Of a stretch of 64,000 nucleotides of DNA, positions 36,156 through 44,870 are shown piece by piece (within the stretch, counting starts at the first letter, position 1; each line of letters starts with the position of its first letter). The notes below the pieces were generated by a model. That model saw only the letters and a list, made by a program, of their open reading frames with translations, made no database searches and was not told the origin of the DNA. The translations under genes and the position numbers were made by a program. The DNA is from Leeuwenhoekiella polynyae (GTDB taxonomy: Bacteria; Bacteroidota; Bacteroidia; Flavobacteriales; Flavobacteriaceae), in NCBI RefSeq assembly GCF_004104075.1, contig NZ_QOVK01000019.1, positions 25,628-89,627 on the forward strand, read 5' to 3'.

Positions 36156-36812
36156 ATGGATTTGTTAGAATTATTACCATTTATTATAGGCTTGATCTAT
36201 TGGAAAAAATTTACAGGAACACCTATTTTATGGTTCATACTATTTTTAGGATATAATTTTTTAAATGAAATAGTAGCTGCATTTGTTTATGTCGTTGAAT
36301 TGGTTGATCGAAATTACGTTTTTTATAATATTAGATTTCTTTTTTACTTTTCAATGTACTTCTGGTTGTTTCATAGGTTTTTAAAAAGATCAGCTTTTAA
36401 AAAAGCTACAATCATATTTTACTTCTGTTGGCTTTTGACCTATGTTTATTTCATTGTTTTCAAATATTTCTTATATGAAATGGCCGTTTCATCATTTATA
36501 ATTGGGGGCTTTTTAGTTTTCATTGTTATTCTCTTTTTTCTTATTGAAACCATAAATGATTCAGATTTGAGTAAGATTCAGGATTCAATTTTATTTTATA
36601 TAAGTGTAGGTCTTTTGTTAAACTTGGTTATTCAACTTCCGGTTTATATTATTACTCAGTTAGGATGGACTCAGGTAACCGACTCATCTGATACTAGAAA
36701 TACATTTTTCAGTATTATTAGAAATACCAGTTTTGGAATTTCTTGCATTATGTATCTCATTTTTGCCTATGGTTTGTATAGAGCAAAAAGACCAAAGATA
36801 ACAGCAACTTAA
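36156..36812 (+). CDS. Seven-segment membrane protein next to a two-component system
   Basis: About 218 residues with seven hydrophobic segments, for example LLELLPFIIGLIYW, WFILFLGYNFLNEIVAAF, FLFYFSMYFWLF, TIIFYFCWLLTYVYF, IIGGFLVFIVILFFLI, ILFYISVGLLLNLVI and SCIMYLIFAYGLY. No catalytic motif is seen. It ends three bases before the histidine kinase starts, so translation is almost certainly coupled. This points to a role as sensor or partner of the kinase, which itself has only one membrane segment and no sensory domain. The ATG at 36156 is chosen; a TTG at 36087 opens the same frame but adds a hydrophilic leader. Confidence 0.72.
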   Translation: MDLLELLPFIIGLIYWKKFTGTPILWFILFLGYNFLNEIVAAFVYVVELVDRNYVFYNIRFLFYFSMYFWLFHRFLKRSAFKKATIIFYFCWLLTYVYFIVFKYFLYEMAVSSFIIGGFLVFIVILFFLIETINDSDLSKIQDSILFYISVGLLLNLVIQLPVYIITQLGWTQVTDSSDTRNTFFSIIRNTSFGISCIMYLIFAYGLYRAKRPKITAT

Positions 36813-36815
36813 TTT

Positions 36816-37574
36816 ATGGACCAGAGCACGCAATTGTTACTCATATTAGTAGTTCTGCTAGTACTGTTTTTACTAGCAGTAATTGTATTTGTATTGTTTT
36901 CGGTATTTATGAAGCGTAAAAACAGTTTACTACGCGAGCAGATTGAAACTGAGAAGCGATACGAGCGTGCTATTGCAGAAACTCAGATAGAAATCAGGGA
37001 AGAAACCCTGCGTAACATCAGTTGGGAATTACACGATAATATTGGTCAGTTACTCACCTTAGCCAAAATAAAGGCACAAAATGTAGAAGGTGGGGAAGAA
37101 ATGCTAGAAGTTGCAGAAACAATAGGAACGGGCTTAAATGAGCTGCGTGCACTTTCAAAATCTATAAATCCTGAGGCTATAAATGAACAATCCCTTATTT
37201 ACTCTCTGGAGCAGGAGATAAGCCGTTTTAATCGCTTAAAGTTTCTTTCTGCAGATTATGAGTTGCTGGGAGATGCTGTTACAATCGATTCAAAAGTAGA
37301 GATTGTATTGTTTCGGATTGTTCAGGAATTTATGGCCAATACAATGAAACATTCTAAAGCTTCTAAGTTAGAAGTCAAAGTTCAGTTTAAAGCAGATGCC
37401 TTAGAGATCACGGCTCTGGATGACGGAGTAGGTTTTGACTCAGAAAAACTATTGGAGAAAGGTATTGGGCTGAGTAATATTGATAAACGGGCTGAGTTAA
37501 TAGGTGCTGATGCTAAAATCAGTTCAATTCCCGGTATTGGTACTCAATTGAAATTAATTTACCCATTAGAATAA
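36816..37574 (+). CDS. Sensor histidine kinase (NarL/LiaS-like, HisKA_3 type)
   Basis: A short kinase (252 aa). One N-terminal membrane segment (about 7-31) is followed by a coiled linker and the dimerisation helix with the phospho-accepting His73 in ISWELHDNIGQLL. The ATPase domain has the N box QEFMANTMKHS, G1 DDGVGFDS and G2 GIGLSNI. There is no extracellular sensory domain, so the signal must come from a partner; the 7-TM protein ending three bases upstream is the obvious candidate. The response regulator starts 4 bases downstream. Confidence 0.92.
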   Translation: MDQSTQLLLILVVLLVLFLLAVIVFVLFSVFMKRKNSLLREQIETEKRYERAIAETQIEIREETLRNISWELHDNIGQLLTLAKIKAQNVEGGEEMLEVAETIGTGLNELRALSKSINPEAINEQSLIYSLEQEISRFNRLKFLSADYELLGDAVTIDSKVEIVLFRIVQEFMANTMKHSKASKLEVKVQFKADALEITALDDGVGFDSEKLLEKGIGLSNIDKRAELIGADAKISSIPGIGTQLKLIYPLE

Positions 37575-37578
37575 AACT

Positions 37579-38214
37579 ATGTATAAAGTTGCTCTTGTAG
37601 ACGATCATATTCTTTTATCAGAAGCCATAGGTGGTCTGGTGCGTGAATTTATAAATTTTGAAGTAGTCAATATTTCGGTAAACGGAAAAGAGTTTATTCG
37701 CTATCTCGAAACGGCGAACAGTGATAAGCCAGATGTGGTTTTGATGGATGTGAAAATGCCCGTTATGGGTGGTGTCGAAACGACAAAGTACCTTTCTAAA
37801 CACTATCCTGATATTAAAGTTTTGGCGCTTTCTGTTGAAGAAGATGAGAGTGTTGTGATGCAGATGATTCGCTCGGGAGCTAAAGGGTACTTGTTGAAAG
37901 ATACCCGTAAGTCTATTTTAGAACAAGCTCTTCTTGAGGTTATTAATTATGGTTTTTATTATACCAATACGGTAGAGCGTATTGTCAAGCAAACCGAGAA
38001 CTTGCATGAAGACGAAGTAGTTTTAAAAGACCGGGAAATTGAGTTTATAAAGCACGCCTGTACTGAAATGACCTATAAGCAGATCGCCGAAAAAATGTTC
38101 TTAAGTCCAAAAACTATAGAAGGCTATCGGGAGTCTGTTTTTCAAAAGCTCGGTTTAAAAAACAGGACTGGTCTTGTTATATATGCCATTAAAAACAATA
38201 TCTTCACCCCATAG
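37579..38214 (+). CDS. Response regulator with LuxR-type DNA-binding domain
   Basis: Partner of the kinase just upstream. Receiver domain at 1-120 with acidic pocket DD at 8-9, phosphorylation site Asp57 (VVLMDVKMP) and Lys in GYLLKDT. The C-terminal LuxR/NarL helix-turn-helix reads MTYKQIAEKMFLSPKTIEGY. Length 211 aa is typical. Target genes are unknown; the nearest genes downstream, rpoN and a membrane protein, have their own promoter box. Confidence 0.94.
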   Translation: MYKVALVDDHILLSEAIGGLVREFINFEVVNISVNGKEFIRYLETANSDKPDVVLMDVKMPVMGGVETTKYLSKHYPDIKVLALSVEEDESVVMQMIRSGAKGYLLKDTRKSILEQALLEVINYGFYYTNTVERIVKQTENLHEDEVVLKDREIEFIKHACTEMTYKQIAEKMFLSPKTIEGYRESVFQKLGLKNRTGLVIYAIKNNIFTP

Positions 38215-38295
38215 TGCATGGTTAATCTGTTTTTTGCACTAACTTAGAGATGCTTCTTAACAAAACATTCTGATGCGTCGCTAGGTGCATTTTTC

Positions 38296-38303
38296 TATTT
38301 TTG
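38296..38303 (+). promoter_or_regulatory. Candidate -7 box for rpoN
   Basis: TATTTTTG matches TAnnTTTG 24 bases before the ATG at 38327; no matching TTG upstream. It overlaps the alternative upstream ATG (38285) and so argues against that start. Confidence 0.45.
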
Positions 38304-38326
38304 TAAGAACAGATTCAATAATCTCT

Positions 38327-39781
38327 ATGCTCAAACAACAACTTAATTTTAAACTTTCTCAAAAGCTTTCACCTCAACAAATACAGTTGATGAAGCTTAT
38401 ACAATTGCCTACGCAGGCTTTTGAGCAGCGCGTAAAACAGGAGCTCGAAGAGAACCCTGCGTTAGACAGTGGCAAGGATGAAGTGAAAGATGATTTTGAG
38501 GAGTTTGATAACAGTGGGGAAGAGGAATATGATTCAGAAAAAATTGAAACAGATATCAATGTCGATGACTATCTATCTGATGATGAAATTCCCAGTTACC
38601 GCTTGAATGCTAATAACTACAGTTCTGATGATGAAGAGCGTCAGGTTCCTTATGCATCAGGAACTTCATTTACGCAACATTTGATGGGGCAGTTGCATAC
38701 CTATCGTCTGGATGATGAGCAGATGGAGATTGCAGAATTTTTAATAGGTAGTGTAGACGAAAGTGGTTACTTGAGAAGAAGTCTTATCGACTTGATGGAC
38801 GATCTGGCTTTTACTCAGAATATTTATACTACAGAAGATAATCTAGAGAAGATCTTACAAATCGTTCAAAATCTAGATCCAGCAGGAGTGGGAGCACGTA
38901 GTCTTGAAGAATGTTTATTGATTCAGCTGAAACGTAAAGAAGAAACCGAAGCTGTGGCTCTAGCTCAGGATATCCTGGCTGATGCTTTTGATCATTTCAG
39001 TAAGAAACATTATCAAAAGTTACTTTCAAAATTTGACATTACTGAAGATCAGCTTCGGGATGCTATTGAAGAAATTGAACATCTCAATCCAAAACCAGGC
39101 GGCTCTTACGCCGGAAATACAAAAGTTGTTGAGCATGTTATTCCAGATTTTACGATAACAATAAATGATGGAGATCTTGAATTAACTTTAAATGGTCGTA
39201 ATGCACCAGAGATGCATGTTTCGAGAGAATATACCAATATGCTTAAAGGCTATAAAGACGCCAAGCAAAAGAGTAAATCACAGAAAGATGCTGTGATGTT
39301 TATCAAACAAAAACTTGATGCTGCAAAATGGTTTATAGAAGCTATAAAACAACGCCAGCAAACACTTTTTGTAACGATGAGTTCTATAATGAATTATCAA
39401 CAGGAATACTTTTTAACCGGTGATGAGCGTAATTTACGTCCAATGATTCTTAAAGATATTGCAGACGAGATCGAGATGGATGTCTCAACTGTATCGCGTG
39501 TTGCAAATAGTAAATACGTAGATACCCCATATGGAACCAAGCTCATCAAAGAATTTTTTAGTGAAAGTATGACAAATGATCAAGGGGAGGAGGTTTCAAC
39601 GCGAGAGATCAAAAAAATCCTTGAAATCACAATTCAGGAAGAGAACAAGCGCAAACCACTCACTGATGATAAACTGGCCAAAATTTTAAAAGAAAAAGGT
39701 TATCCTATAGCTCGTCGTACCGTTGCGAAATACCGTGAACAATTAGATGTGCCGGTGGCACGCTTACGTAAAGAAATTTAA
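38327..39781 (+). CDS. rpoN: RNA polymerase sigma-54 factor
   Basis: Sigma-54, 484 residues. Region I is the Gln/Leu-rich start (LNFKLSQKLSPQQIQLMKLI), region II is a very acidic stretch at about 50-100, the core-binding domain follows (SVDESGYLRR, VQNLDPAGVGARSLEECL), then the helix-turn-helix (DIADEIEMDVSTVSRVANSK) and the RpoN box ARRTVAKYRE near the C terminus. No enhancer-binding activator is in this window. The ATG at 38327 gives the normal N terminus. The next gene overlaps the stop by one base. Confidence 0.96.
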   Translation: MLKQQLNFKLSQKLSPQQIQLMKLIQLPTQAFEQRVKQELEENPALDSGKDEVKDDFEEFDNSGEEEYDSEKIETDINVDDYLSDDEIPSYRLNANNYSSDDEERQVPYASGTSFTQHLMGQLHTYRLDDEQMEIAEFLIGSVDESGYLRRSLIDLMDDLAFTQNIYTTEDNLEKILQIVQNLDPAGVGARSLEECLLIQLKRKEETEAVALAQDILADAFDHFSKKHYQKLLSKFDITEDQLRDAIEEIEHLNPKPGGSYAGNTKVVEHVIPDFTITINDGDLELTLNGRNAPEMHVSREYTNMLKGYKDAKQKSKSQKDAVMFIKQKLDAAKWFIEAIKQRQQTLFVTMSSIMNYQQEYFLTGDERNLRPMILKDIADEIEMDVSTVSRVANSKYVDTPYGTKLIKEFFSESMTNDQGEEVSTREIKKILEITIQEENKRKPLTDDKLAKILKEKGYPIARRTVAKYREQLDVPVARLRKEI

Positions 39782-40389
39782 TGAAATACGTTCTCCGGTT
39801 TTTTTCTTATTTAATGCATCCACTTTTGATGCCGATGTTAGGTGTTGGGATTTATTTTTCAGTAACCCCTAAGTTTGTTCCGCAGTCTTTTATGTATGCA
39901 AAATTATTTGCGATAAGTATTCTTACGGTTGTTGTTCCTATCCTATTTTACTTTTTATTAGAAAGTGTGAAACTGGTTTCTTCTATAGAGTTGAAACAGG
40001 TCAAAGAACGCAGGTTGCCTTTGTTAATTCAAGTTGGCATTACATTACTTATCATACGTATCATTATCAATGGATATGAATTCCCGGAACTTTATATCTT
40101 TTTTTTAGGTATATTAATTACAGCTGCTACGGCTTTTTTACTTGCTTTATTTGGTTTTAAGACTAGTTTGCATATGACGGGTATTGGCGGAGTGTTGTTG
40201 TTTGTAATGGGGTTGAGTCTGGTGTATAATGCAAACTATTTGATTGTAATAAGTCTATTAATTCTGGCAATCGGTTTTACAGCAGCTTCCAGAATTCAAT
40301 TAAAAGCACATACAATGCTTGAGCTACTTGTAGGTCTTGTAGTAGGAGGCTTGCCGCAATTCTTGGTGTTTTATCTTTATAAGATGTAA
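39781..40389 (+). CDS. Integral membrane protein, possible degenerate PAP2 fold
   Basis: A 202-residue protein with about six membrane segments. The start codon shares one base with the rpoN stop, so it is co-translated with rpoN. The order of a conserved polar stretch (LKQVKERRLPLL), GFKTSLHMTGIGGVLLFVMG and a C-terminal AHTMLELLVGLVVGG recalls the second and third parts of the PAP2 phosphatase signature (SxH and RxxxxxHxxxD), but the arginine/aspartate pattern is incomplete, so catalytic activity is doubtful. Function unassigned. It converges on the minus-strand gene at 40377, overlapping by 13 bases. Confidence 0.75.
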   Translation: MKYVLRFFSYLMHPLLMPMLGVGIYFSVTPKFVPQSFMYAKLFAISILTVVVPILFYFLLESVKLVSSIELKQVKERRLPLLIQVGITLLIIRIIINGYEFPELYIFFLGILITAATAFLLALFGFKTSLHMTGIGGVLLFVMGLSLVYNANYLIVISLLILAIGFTAASRIQLKAHTMLELLVGLVVGGLPQFLVFYLYKM

Positions 40390-41090
40390 AACATGAGTCC
40401 TAACTTCAAGCTGTTTATTTCAATAGGGCTATCATTTATTTGTGCATCACCATTGAAAAATGGATTGAGATTATAATAGAAATAAAAGTTGAAGGTGTCG
40501 TAGCCAAAAGAGAATGTCAGGCCCATTCGATATTTATTAAATTCAGGGACATCAGTTTGTGTAACTTGATTACCTGTTTCTTCAAAGTGAAATTTATAAG
40601 CGTAGACGTATCCTAATTGCAGTCCTGTGTATATTCTCCAGAATTTATAATTAGTAGCTGTAGAAGTGCGCCAGCGTAATTGTATGGGTGCTTCTACAAT
40701 GTAAGTTGAAAGCCAATTCTTATCATAATCAGTAGAAGAATCTATAATATCAAAAATGCTTTCTTCTGAAGTTGTTTCTCCAACGAATAAATTTTGATTG
40801 TAGGTATTCATAGAAAGACCTCCGCCTATACCTATAGAAAGATTTCTTTGTTTATTGATCGGCATATCGCGTATGAAACCAAAGTGAATTCCACCACTAA
40901 AGCCATTCTGCTCCATTTCTTTAGGCTTATTCGTAAGCAGGTTGAATGTAACTCCAAGGTAAAATTGATCTTCTCTGTATTTCTTATAAACTTCAGCGGT
41001 ATCAATAACTTGTACAAGGCTATCTTGAGCCAATACTGAAAAGCTCATAAGTAAAAAAATAATCAACTTAAATGATGATTTTAAACGCAT
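40377..41090 (-). CDS. PorT-like outer-membrane beta-barrel protein
   Basis: A 237-residue exported protein with a signal peptide at about 1-21 (FLLMSFSVLAQ) and an all-beta mature part: FYLGVTFNLLTNK, GGIHFGFIRDM, LSIGIGGGLSM, YTGLQLGYVYAY, MGLTFSFGYDTFNFYFYYN, ending LKLGLMFYIL. This fits the PorT/outer-membrane beta-barrel family of Bacteroidetes, some members of which serve type IX secretion; the exact role here is inference. It is downstream of the ExbB-ExbD-ExbD cluster on the same strand, after a 111-base gap, and converges with the membrane gene at 39781. Confidence 0.75.
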   Translation of the reverse strand: MRLKSSFKLIIFLLMSFSVLAQDSLVQVIDTAEVYKKYREDQFYLGVTFNLLTNKPKEMEQNGFSGGIHFGFIRDMPINKQRNLSIGIGGGLSMNTYNQNLFVGETTSEESIFDIIDSSTDYDKNWLSTYIVEAPIQLRWRTSTATNYKFWRIYTGLQLGYVYAYKFHFEETGNQVTQTDVPEFNKYRMGLTFSFGYDTFNFYFYYNLNPFFNGDAQINDSPIEINSLKLGLMFYIL

Positions 41091-41201
41091 AAGTATTTTG
41101 GTGTTCTGAGATATTAAAGAAACAAAAAAAAACGTCCTGAAAATACAGAACGTTTTAAATATAAATTTTAAGAGATGTGAATCAACTCTTGCAAAAGAGT
41201 A

Positions 41202-41681
41202 TCAGTTCATCTTAACTGCATCACCAGATTTGGTAACGTAGTTAATCTTAAGTGCATTTGCTTTTCTCAATTCCTGCTTAATATCAGAAATAAGGCCCAT
41301 TTTACTATCTCCGTCTACTTTAAGAGCTGTAGTAAGAAAGGGTACTAACTCCTCTCTCTTACTCGCACGTTCTTGATAAATAAAATCTTGAATCTCTCCA
41401 ACATCTGCAAATTTATCATTTAATTGAATTTTTGCAGAAGTCCCATAAGTACCTTGATAGCGATCTACAGGTTTCCCAGCGTAGATATACATAATAAGGT
41501 CTTTTTTGTCGAGTTTTTCAACTTGGTTTGCTGTAGGCAAATTATTTTTTACCATCAAGGTTGTTTCACGCATTGTTGTTGCAACCATAAAGAAGAACAG
41601 TAACATGAAAACAATATCTGGAAGTGATGCCGTAGAAATAGCTGGCAAATCACCACTTTTTTTCTTATTAAACTTAGACAT
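41202..41681 (-). CDS. exbD: ExbD/TolR biopolymer transport protein (second copy)
   Basis: Subunit of the proton-driven motor that energises TonB. A short cytoplasmic N terminus leads to a single membrane segment with the functional aspartate: SLPDIVFMLLFFFMVATTMR (Asp about residue 22). The periplasmic part is about 115 residues. It lies 21 bases after the other exbD. Two different ExbD copies beside one ExbB are usual in Bacteroidetes. Confidence 0.92.
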   Translation of the reverse strand: MSKFNKKKSGDLPAISTASLPDIVFMLLFFFMVATTMRETTLMVKNNLPTANQVEKLDKKDLIMYIYAGKPVDRYQGTYGTSAKIQLNDKFADVGEIQDFIYQERASKREELVPFLTTALKVDGDSKMGLISDIKQELRKANALKINYVTKSGDAVKMN

Positions 41682-41702
41682 AAATTTTAATGTTATAGGT
41701 TC

Positions 41703-42308
41703 TTAACTTTTCTTAGGCTCAGCTTCAGAAAGCTTTTCAGGATATAATTCCTGTATTGCTTCAATCTTAGGCTTAAGCTTATCCTTGTTCTCCTGTGTTG
41801 TACGAGGATCATTATAACGAGCTTCTAAACTGGTAAAGGATTCGCCGTATTGACTCGTAGCTACACGGTCTCTCAATTCATTATAAGCAGCAACAAGTTC
41901 ATTTTGTACTGCAATATAACGTTTGTAGGAAGTACCGCGATTATTTACTAATGAAATAATAGCTTTTGTAGGATTTACTGATGAGCTGGGATCTTTAGCT
42001 CCCTGACAATACGAGCAATCTTCAGCTCCATTGTCTAAGAATGCTACCGCTGCAGCTCTTAAATCCTTAAGCTCCATTACCTTGTCTTCTACAAGTAATT
42101 CATCGTTACTGTTTACGATAACTGTAAATAAATTACGTTCTTTAATAACCGGTGGTGGAGGTTGATTTTCCTCTTGTTCCGGGGGTAATTTACGGCTAAT
42201 ACCGCTATCTGTCTCAATTGTTGTGGTAACCAGAAAGAAAATGAGTAGTAAGAAGGCAATGTCTGCCATCGAACCTGCATTAACTTCTGGTGCTGATCTT
42301 TTTGCCAT
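41703..42308 (-). CDS. exbD: ExbD/TolR biopolymer transport protein (first copy, long form)
   Basis: ExbD-type motor subunit of 201 residues, longer than the usual 140-160. The membrane segment carries the essential Asp in GSMADIAFLLLIFFLVTTTI. A proline run (PPEQEENQPPPPV) links it to the periplasmic domain, which holds a Cys pair in EDCSYCQGAKD within an insertion of about 40 residues, and a charged C terminus (EAEPKKS). The insertion explains the extra length. It is 16 bases after the small membrane gene and 21 bases before the second exbD. Confidence 0.92.
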   Translation of the reverse strand: MAKRSAPEVNAGSMADIAFLLLIFFLVTTTIETDSGISRKLPPEQEENQPPPPVIKERNLFTVIVNSNDELLVEDKVMELKDLRAAAVAFLDNGAEDCSYCQGAKDPSSSVNPTKAIISLVNNRGTSYKRYIAVQNELVAAYNELRDRVATSQYGESFTSLEARYNDPRTTQENKDKLKPKIEAIQELYPEKLSEAEPKKS

Positions 42309-42324
42309 AATTACTTCTTTATAG

Positions 42325-42765
42325 TTATTTAGCTAATTTCTTCACGCCTGAGAATACCATTGCACCAATGGCAACTATTGCAAGAATGTAGAAAGCATAT
42401 ATACCAGCTTCTACCCATCTTGAAGCGCTTGCAGATAGTACATCTCCATCACGTAATTGCACTTCTTCTCCAGAAGCCAAAACATATGAAATTACTACAA
42501 CGGCTAGAAACGCACCCAATCCAATCAATGTACTTTTTAAGGAAGATCCGCTGCTGAATAAATTTTTCAGAACGAATACCAGTACAAAAACTATTGCTAT
42601 AGCTATAGTTAGATAAGCAATATAGATAAATGGTGTTACAAGACCGTCTTGTAAATCTGCTGAATCTGTGATTGCTGAATCACCTGCCATGATGATTCTT
42701 ACAAGCCAAATGGCTCCAAGAACAGACAGAATGAGTGCAACAATTTTTAATATTTTATGTAACAT
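42325..42765 (-). CDS. Small four-segment membrane protein in the ExbB-ExbD cluster
   Basis: A 146-residue protein with four hydrophobic segments: ILKIVALILSVLGAIWLV, FIYIAYLTIAIAIVFVLVFVL, STLIGLGAFLAVVVISYVLA and AGIYAFYILAIVAIGAMVFSGV. No known motif. It is encoded 28 bases after exbB and 16 bases before exbD, so it is a member of the operon. The same arrangement occurs, as far as I know, in other flavobacterial ExbBD clusters, suggesting an accessory motor subunit. Its role is not established. Confidence 0.78.
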   Translation of the reverse strand: MLHKILKIVALILSVLGAIWLVRIIMAGDSAITDSADLQDGLVTPFIYIAYLTIAIAIVFVLVFVLKNLFSSGSSLKSTLIGLGAFLAVVVISYVLASGEEVQLRDGDVLSASASRWVEAGIYAFYILAIVAIGAMVFSGVKKLAK

Positions 42766-42793
42766 AATATACTATGTATTTAAAGAGGGATTA

Positions 42794-43588
42794 TTACTTC
42801 TTGTAACGAACAAGCATATCTATCAAAGTGATAGAAGCATCTTCCATATCATTTACAATGCTGTCAATTTTAGCAACAATGTAGTTATAGAAAATTTGAA
42901 GTATAATCGCAACGATAAGACCAAATACAGTTGTCAAAAGTGCTACTTTAATACCACCTGCAACAAGAGAAGGTTGCATGTCACCCGCAGCTTCAATTTT
43001 ATCAAACGCCTGAATCATACCAATTACCGTACCCATGAAACCAAGCATTGGTGCAAGAGCGATAAATAGAGAAACCCAAGAAACGTTTTTCTCAAGAAGA
43101 CCCATCTGAACACCACCGTAAGCTACAACAGCTTTTTCTGCAGCGTCAACACCTTCATCAACACGGTCGAGACCTTGGTAGTAAATAGATGCTACTGGAC
43201 CTCTTGTATTACGACATACTTCTTTGGCAGCTTCAATACCACCACTGTTAAGTGCATCTTCTACATCTTGAGCTAATTTAGCTGAGTTTGTAGTTGCAAG
43301 GTTTAAGTAAATAATACGCTCAATTGCAATAGCAAGACCTAAAATTAAACATAAAAGAACGATACCCATAAAGCCAGGACCACCTTCTATAAAACGCTTT
43401 TTTAACTCTTGAGTGAATGATAAAGACTCTTCGTCAGTATCGGCTACTGCCTCATCTGCTGCTTCGTCTTGAACTGCTGCTGCAATAACTGTGTTAGCAG
43501 TCATTAAAGGTGCAGTATTTGCTTGAGCCGTAAGATTGCCTAACGCGATTACAGCTGTGATTACTAGAATAGAAAATACTCTTTTCAT
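42794..43588 (-). CDS. exbB: MotA/TolQ/ExbB proton channel protein
   Basis: Proton-conducting subunit of the TonB motor, 264 residues. It starts with a cleavable-looking signal segment (1-23), an acidic Ala-rich linker (DEAADEAVADTDEES), then three membrane segments: GIVLLCLILGLAIAIERIIY, a long cytoplasmic loop, and WVSLFIALAPMLGFMGTVIG and KVALLTTVFGLIVAIILQIF. The GFMGTVIGM block is diagnostic. It opens the exbB-(small membrane)-exbD-exbD operon that should power both SusC receptors of this window and others. Confidence 0.94.
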   Translation of the reverse strand: MKRVFSILVITAVIALGNLTAQANTAPLMTANTVIAAAVQDEAADEAVADTDEESLSFTQELKKRFIEGGPGFMGIVLLCLILGLAIAIERIIYLNLATTNSAKLAQDVEDALNSGGIEAAKEVCRNTRGPVASIYYQGLDRVDEGVDAAEKAVVAYGGVQMGLLEKNVSWVSLFIALAPMLGFMGTVIGMIQAFDKIEAAGDMQPSLVAGGIKVALLTTVFGLIVAIILQIFYNYIVAKIDSIVNDMEDASITLIDMLVRYKK

Positions 43589-43662
43589 TGCTTTTGATCT
43601 TAAAAATTTAGTTAGTAAAGGGATAAAGATATAAAATTAATTATTCAAATATTAAAAATTAG

Positions 43663-43750
43663 CAGAGAGGAAGGGATTCGAACCCTCGATACGCTTTTGA
43701 CGTATACACACTTTCCAGGCGTGCGCCTTCGACCACTCGGCCACCTCTCT
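43663..43750 (-). tRNA. tRNA-Ser (GGA)
   Basis: On the minus strand the gene starts AGAGAGG and ends CCTCTCT plus discriminator G, a perfect 7-bp acceptor stem. The anticodon stem CACGC/GTGTG holds the loop CTGGAAA, anticodon GGA. A long variable arm (TATACGTC...) and T-arm with GGTTCGAATCC confirm a class II serine tRNA. CCA is not encoded. Confidence 0.96.
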
Positions 43751-43844
43751 TTTTAAGGCCGAATACATTCTTTAGAATGATTGCCAATTAACAAAAAAAA
43801 TATCGATTTCCAAAAGGTTTGCTGGGTTGATGTGATTCTTCGCA

Positions 43845-44870
43845 TTAACTCATTTCACCTCTTAGCGATGTTTCAAATATAGTCTTAAAGACCTTCGGAG
43901 ACAAATTTTGACTGTTTAGATACATCATTTTTGTTATTGCGGCTTCAATTGTTAGGTCTTTTCCTGAGATTACACCCAGGTTCTTGAGGCCTGTACTCGT
44001 CTCATAATTACCCATTTGAACGCTACCCCATGTACACTGTGTTATGTTAACTACCGGTATTCCTATTTGTATATTTTTTTTCAGTAATTCAATAAACCAA
44101 GGGGATGTTGTGCTGTTTCCAGAACCAAATGTTAATAAAATAACCCCGCTAAATTCGTGATTATTTAACAAAGAAGTTAGCATCTTTTGGCTGATACCAG
44201 GATACAAATGAACCACCATAATATCTGTTTTTAATTCACGGTGTACAATTAGCTTCTTTCTTTTGTAAGGTAGTAGTTTTTCATCTTCAATAGTTAGGTG
44301 CACGCCAGAGGTTACCAGTGGCGGATAATTGGGCGATTTAAAAGCTTCAAAATGCTCTGCGCTAATTTTAGAGCTGCGATTACCGCGATAAAGTTTATAT
44401 TCAAAATATAAACCCACTTCAGTTATGTAGGAGCGATTGCGTTTGCGTAGCGCAGCTATTTGTATTGCTGTGATTAGATTTTCTTTAGCATCTGTACGTA
44501 AATCACCTATAGGTAATTGTGAGCCCGTGAAAATAACAGGTTTAGATAGGTTTTCTAACATAAAGCTTAATGCAGAAGCGGTGTAGCTCATCGTGTCGCT
44601 ACCATGTAAAATAACAAAACCATCACAGCGATCATAATTAGACTCTATGATGTTGCATAAATCCACCCAAAGATCTGGGTTCATATTAGAACTATCTATA
44701 GGTTGCTCAAAACTTGTCGTTTCAATCTCACATTCAAGTAAGCGAAGCTCAGGTATTTTTTCTAGCAAATCTTTAAAATCGAAAGCTTTTAGGGCTCCGG
44801 TTTCAAAATCTTTAATCATACCGATGGTTCCACCGGTATAAATCAGTAGGATTTTAGGTTGTTTGCTCAA
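43845..44870 (-). CDS. ansA: Type I L-asparaginase
   Basis: Hydrolyses L-asparagine to aspartate and ammonia. Length 341 aa. The two catalytic threonine motifs are present: IYTGGTIGMIKD near residue 10 and the later VILHGSDTMSYTASAL, with TGSQLPIGDLRTDAKEN following. There is no signal peptide, which fits the cytoplasmic low-affinity type. The start overlaps the end of the upstream acyltransferase gene by 17 bases, so the two are co-transcribed and probably coupled. Confidence 0.94.
   Translation of the reverse strand: MSKQPKILLIYTGGTIGMIKDFETGALKAFDFKDLLEKIPELRLLECEIETTSFEQPIDSSNMNPDLWVDLCNIIESNYDRCDGFVILHGSDTMSYTASALSFMLENLSKPVIFTGSQLPIGDLRTDAKENLITAIQIAALRKRNRSYITEVGLYFEYKLYRGNRSSKISAEHFEAFKSPNYPPLVTSGVHLTIEDEKLLPYKRKKLIVHRELKTDIMVVHLYPGISQKMLTSLLNNHEFSGVILLTFGSGNSTTSPWFIELLKKNIQIGIPVVNITQCTWGSVQMGNYETSTGLKNLGVISGKDLTIEAAITKMMYLNSQNLSPKVFKTIFETSLRGEMS

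Noticed and set aside
39781..40389. Active PAP2 phosphatase
   Set aside because: Only parts of the signature are visible and the arginine/aspartate pattern needed for catalysis is incomplete.
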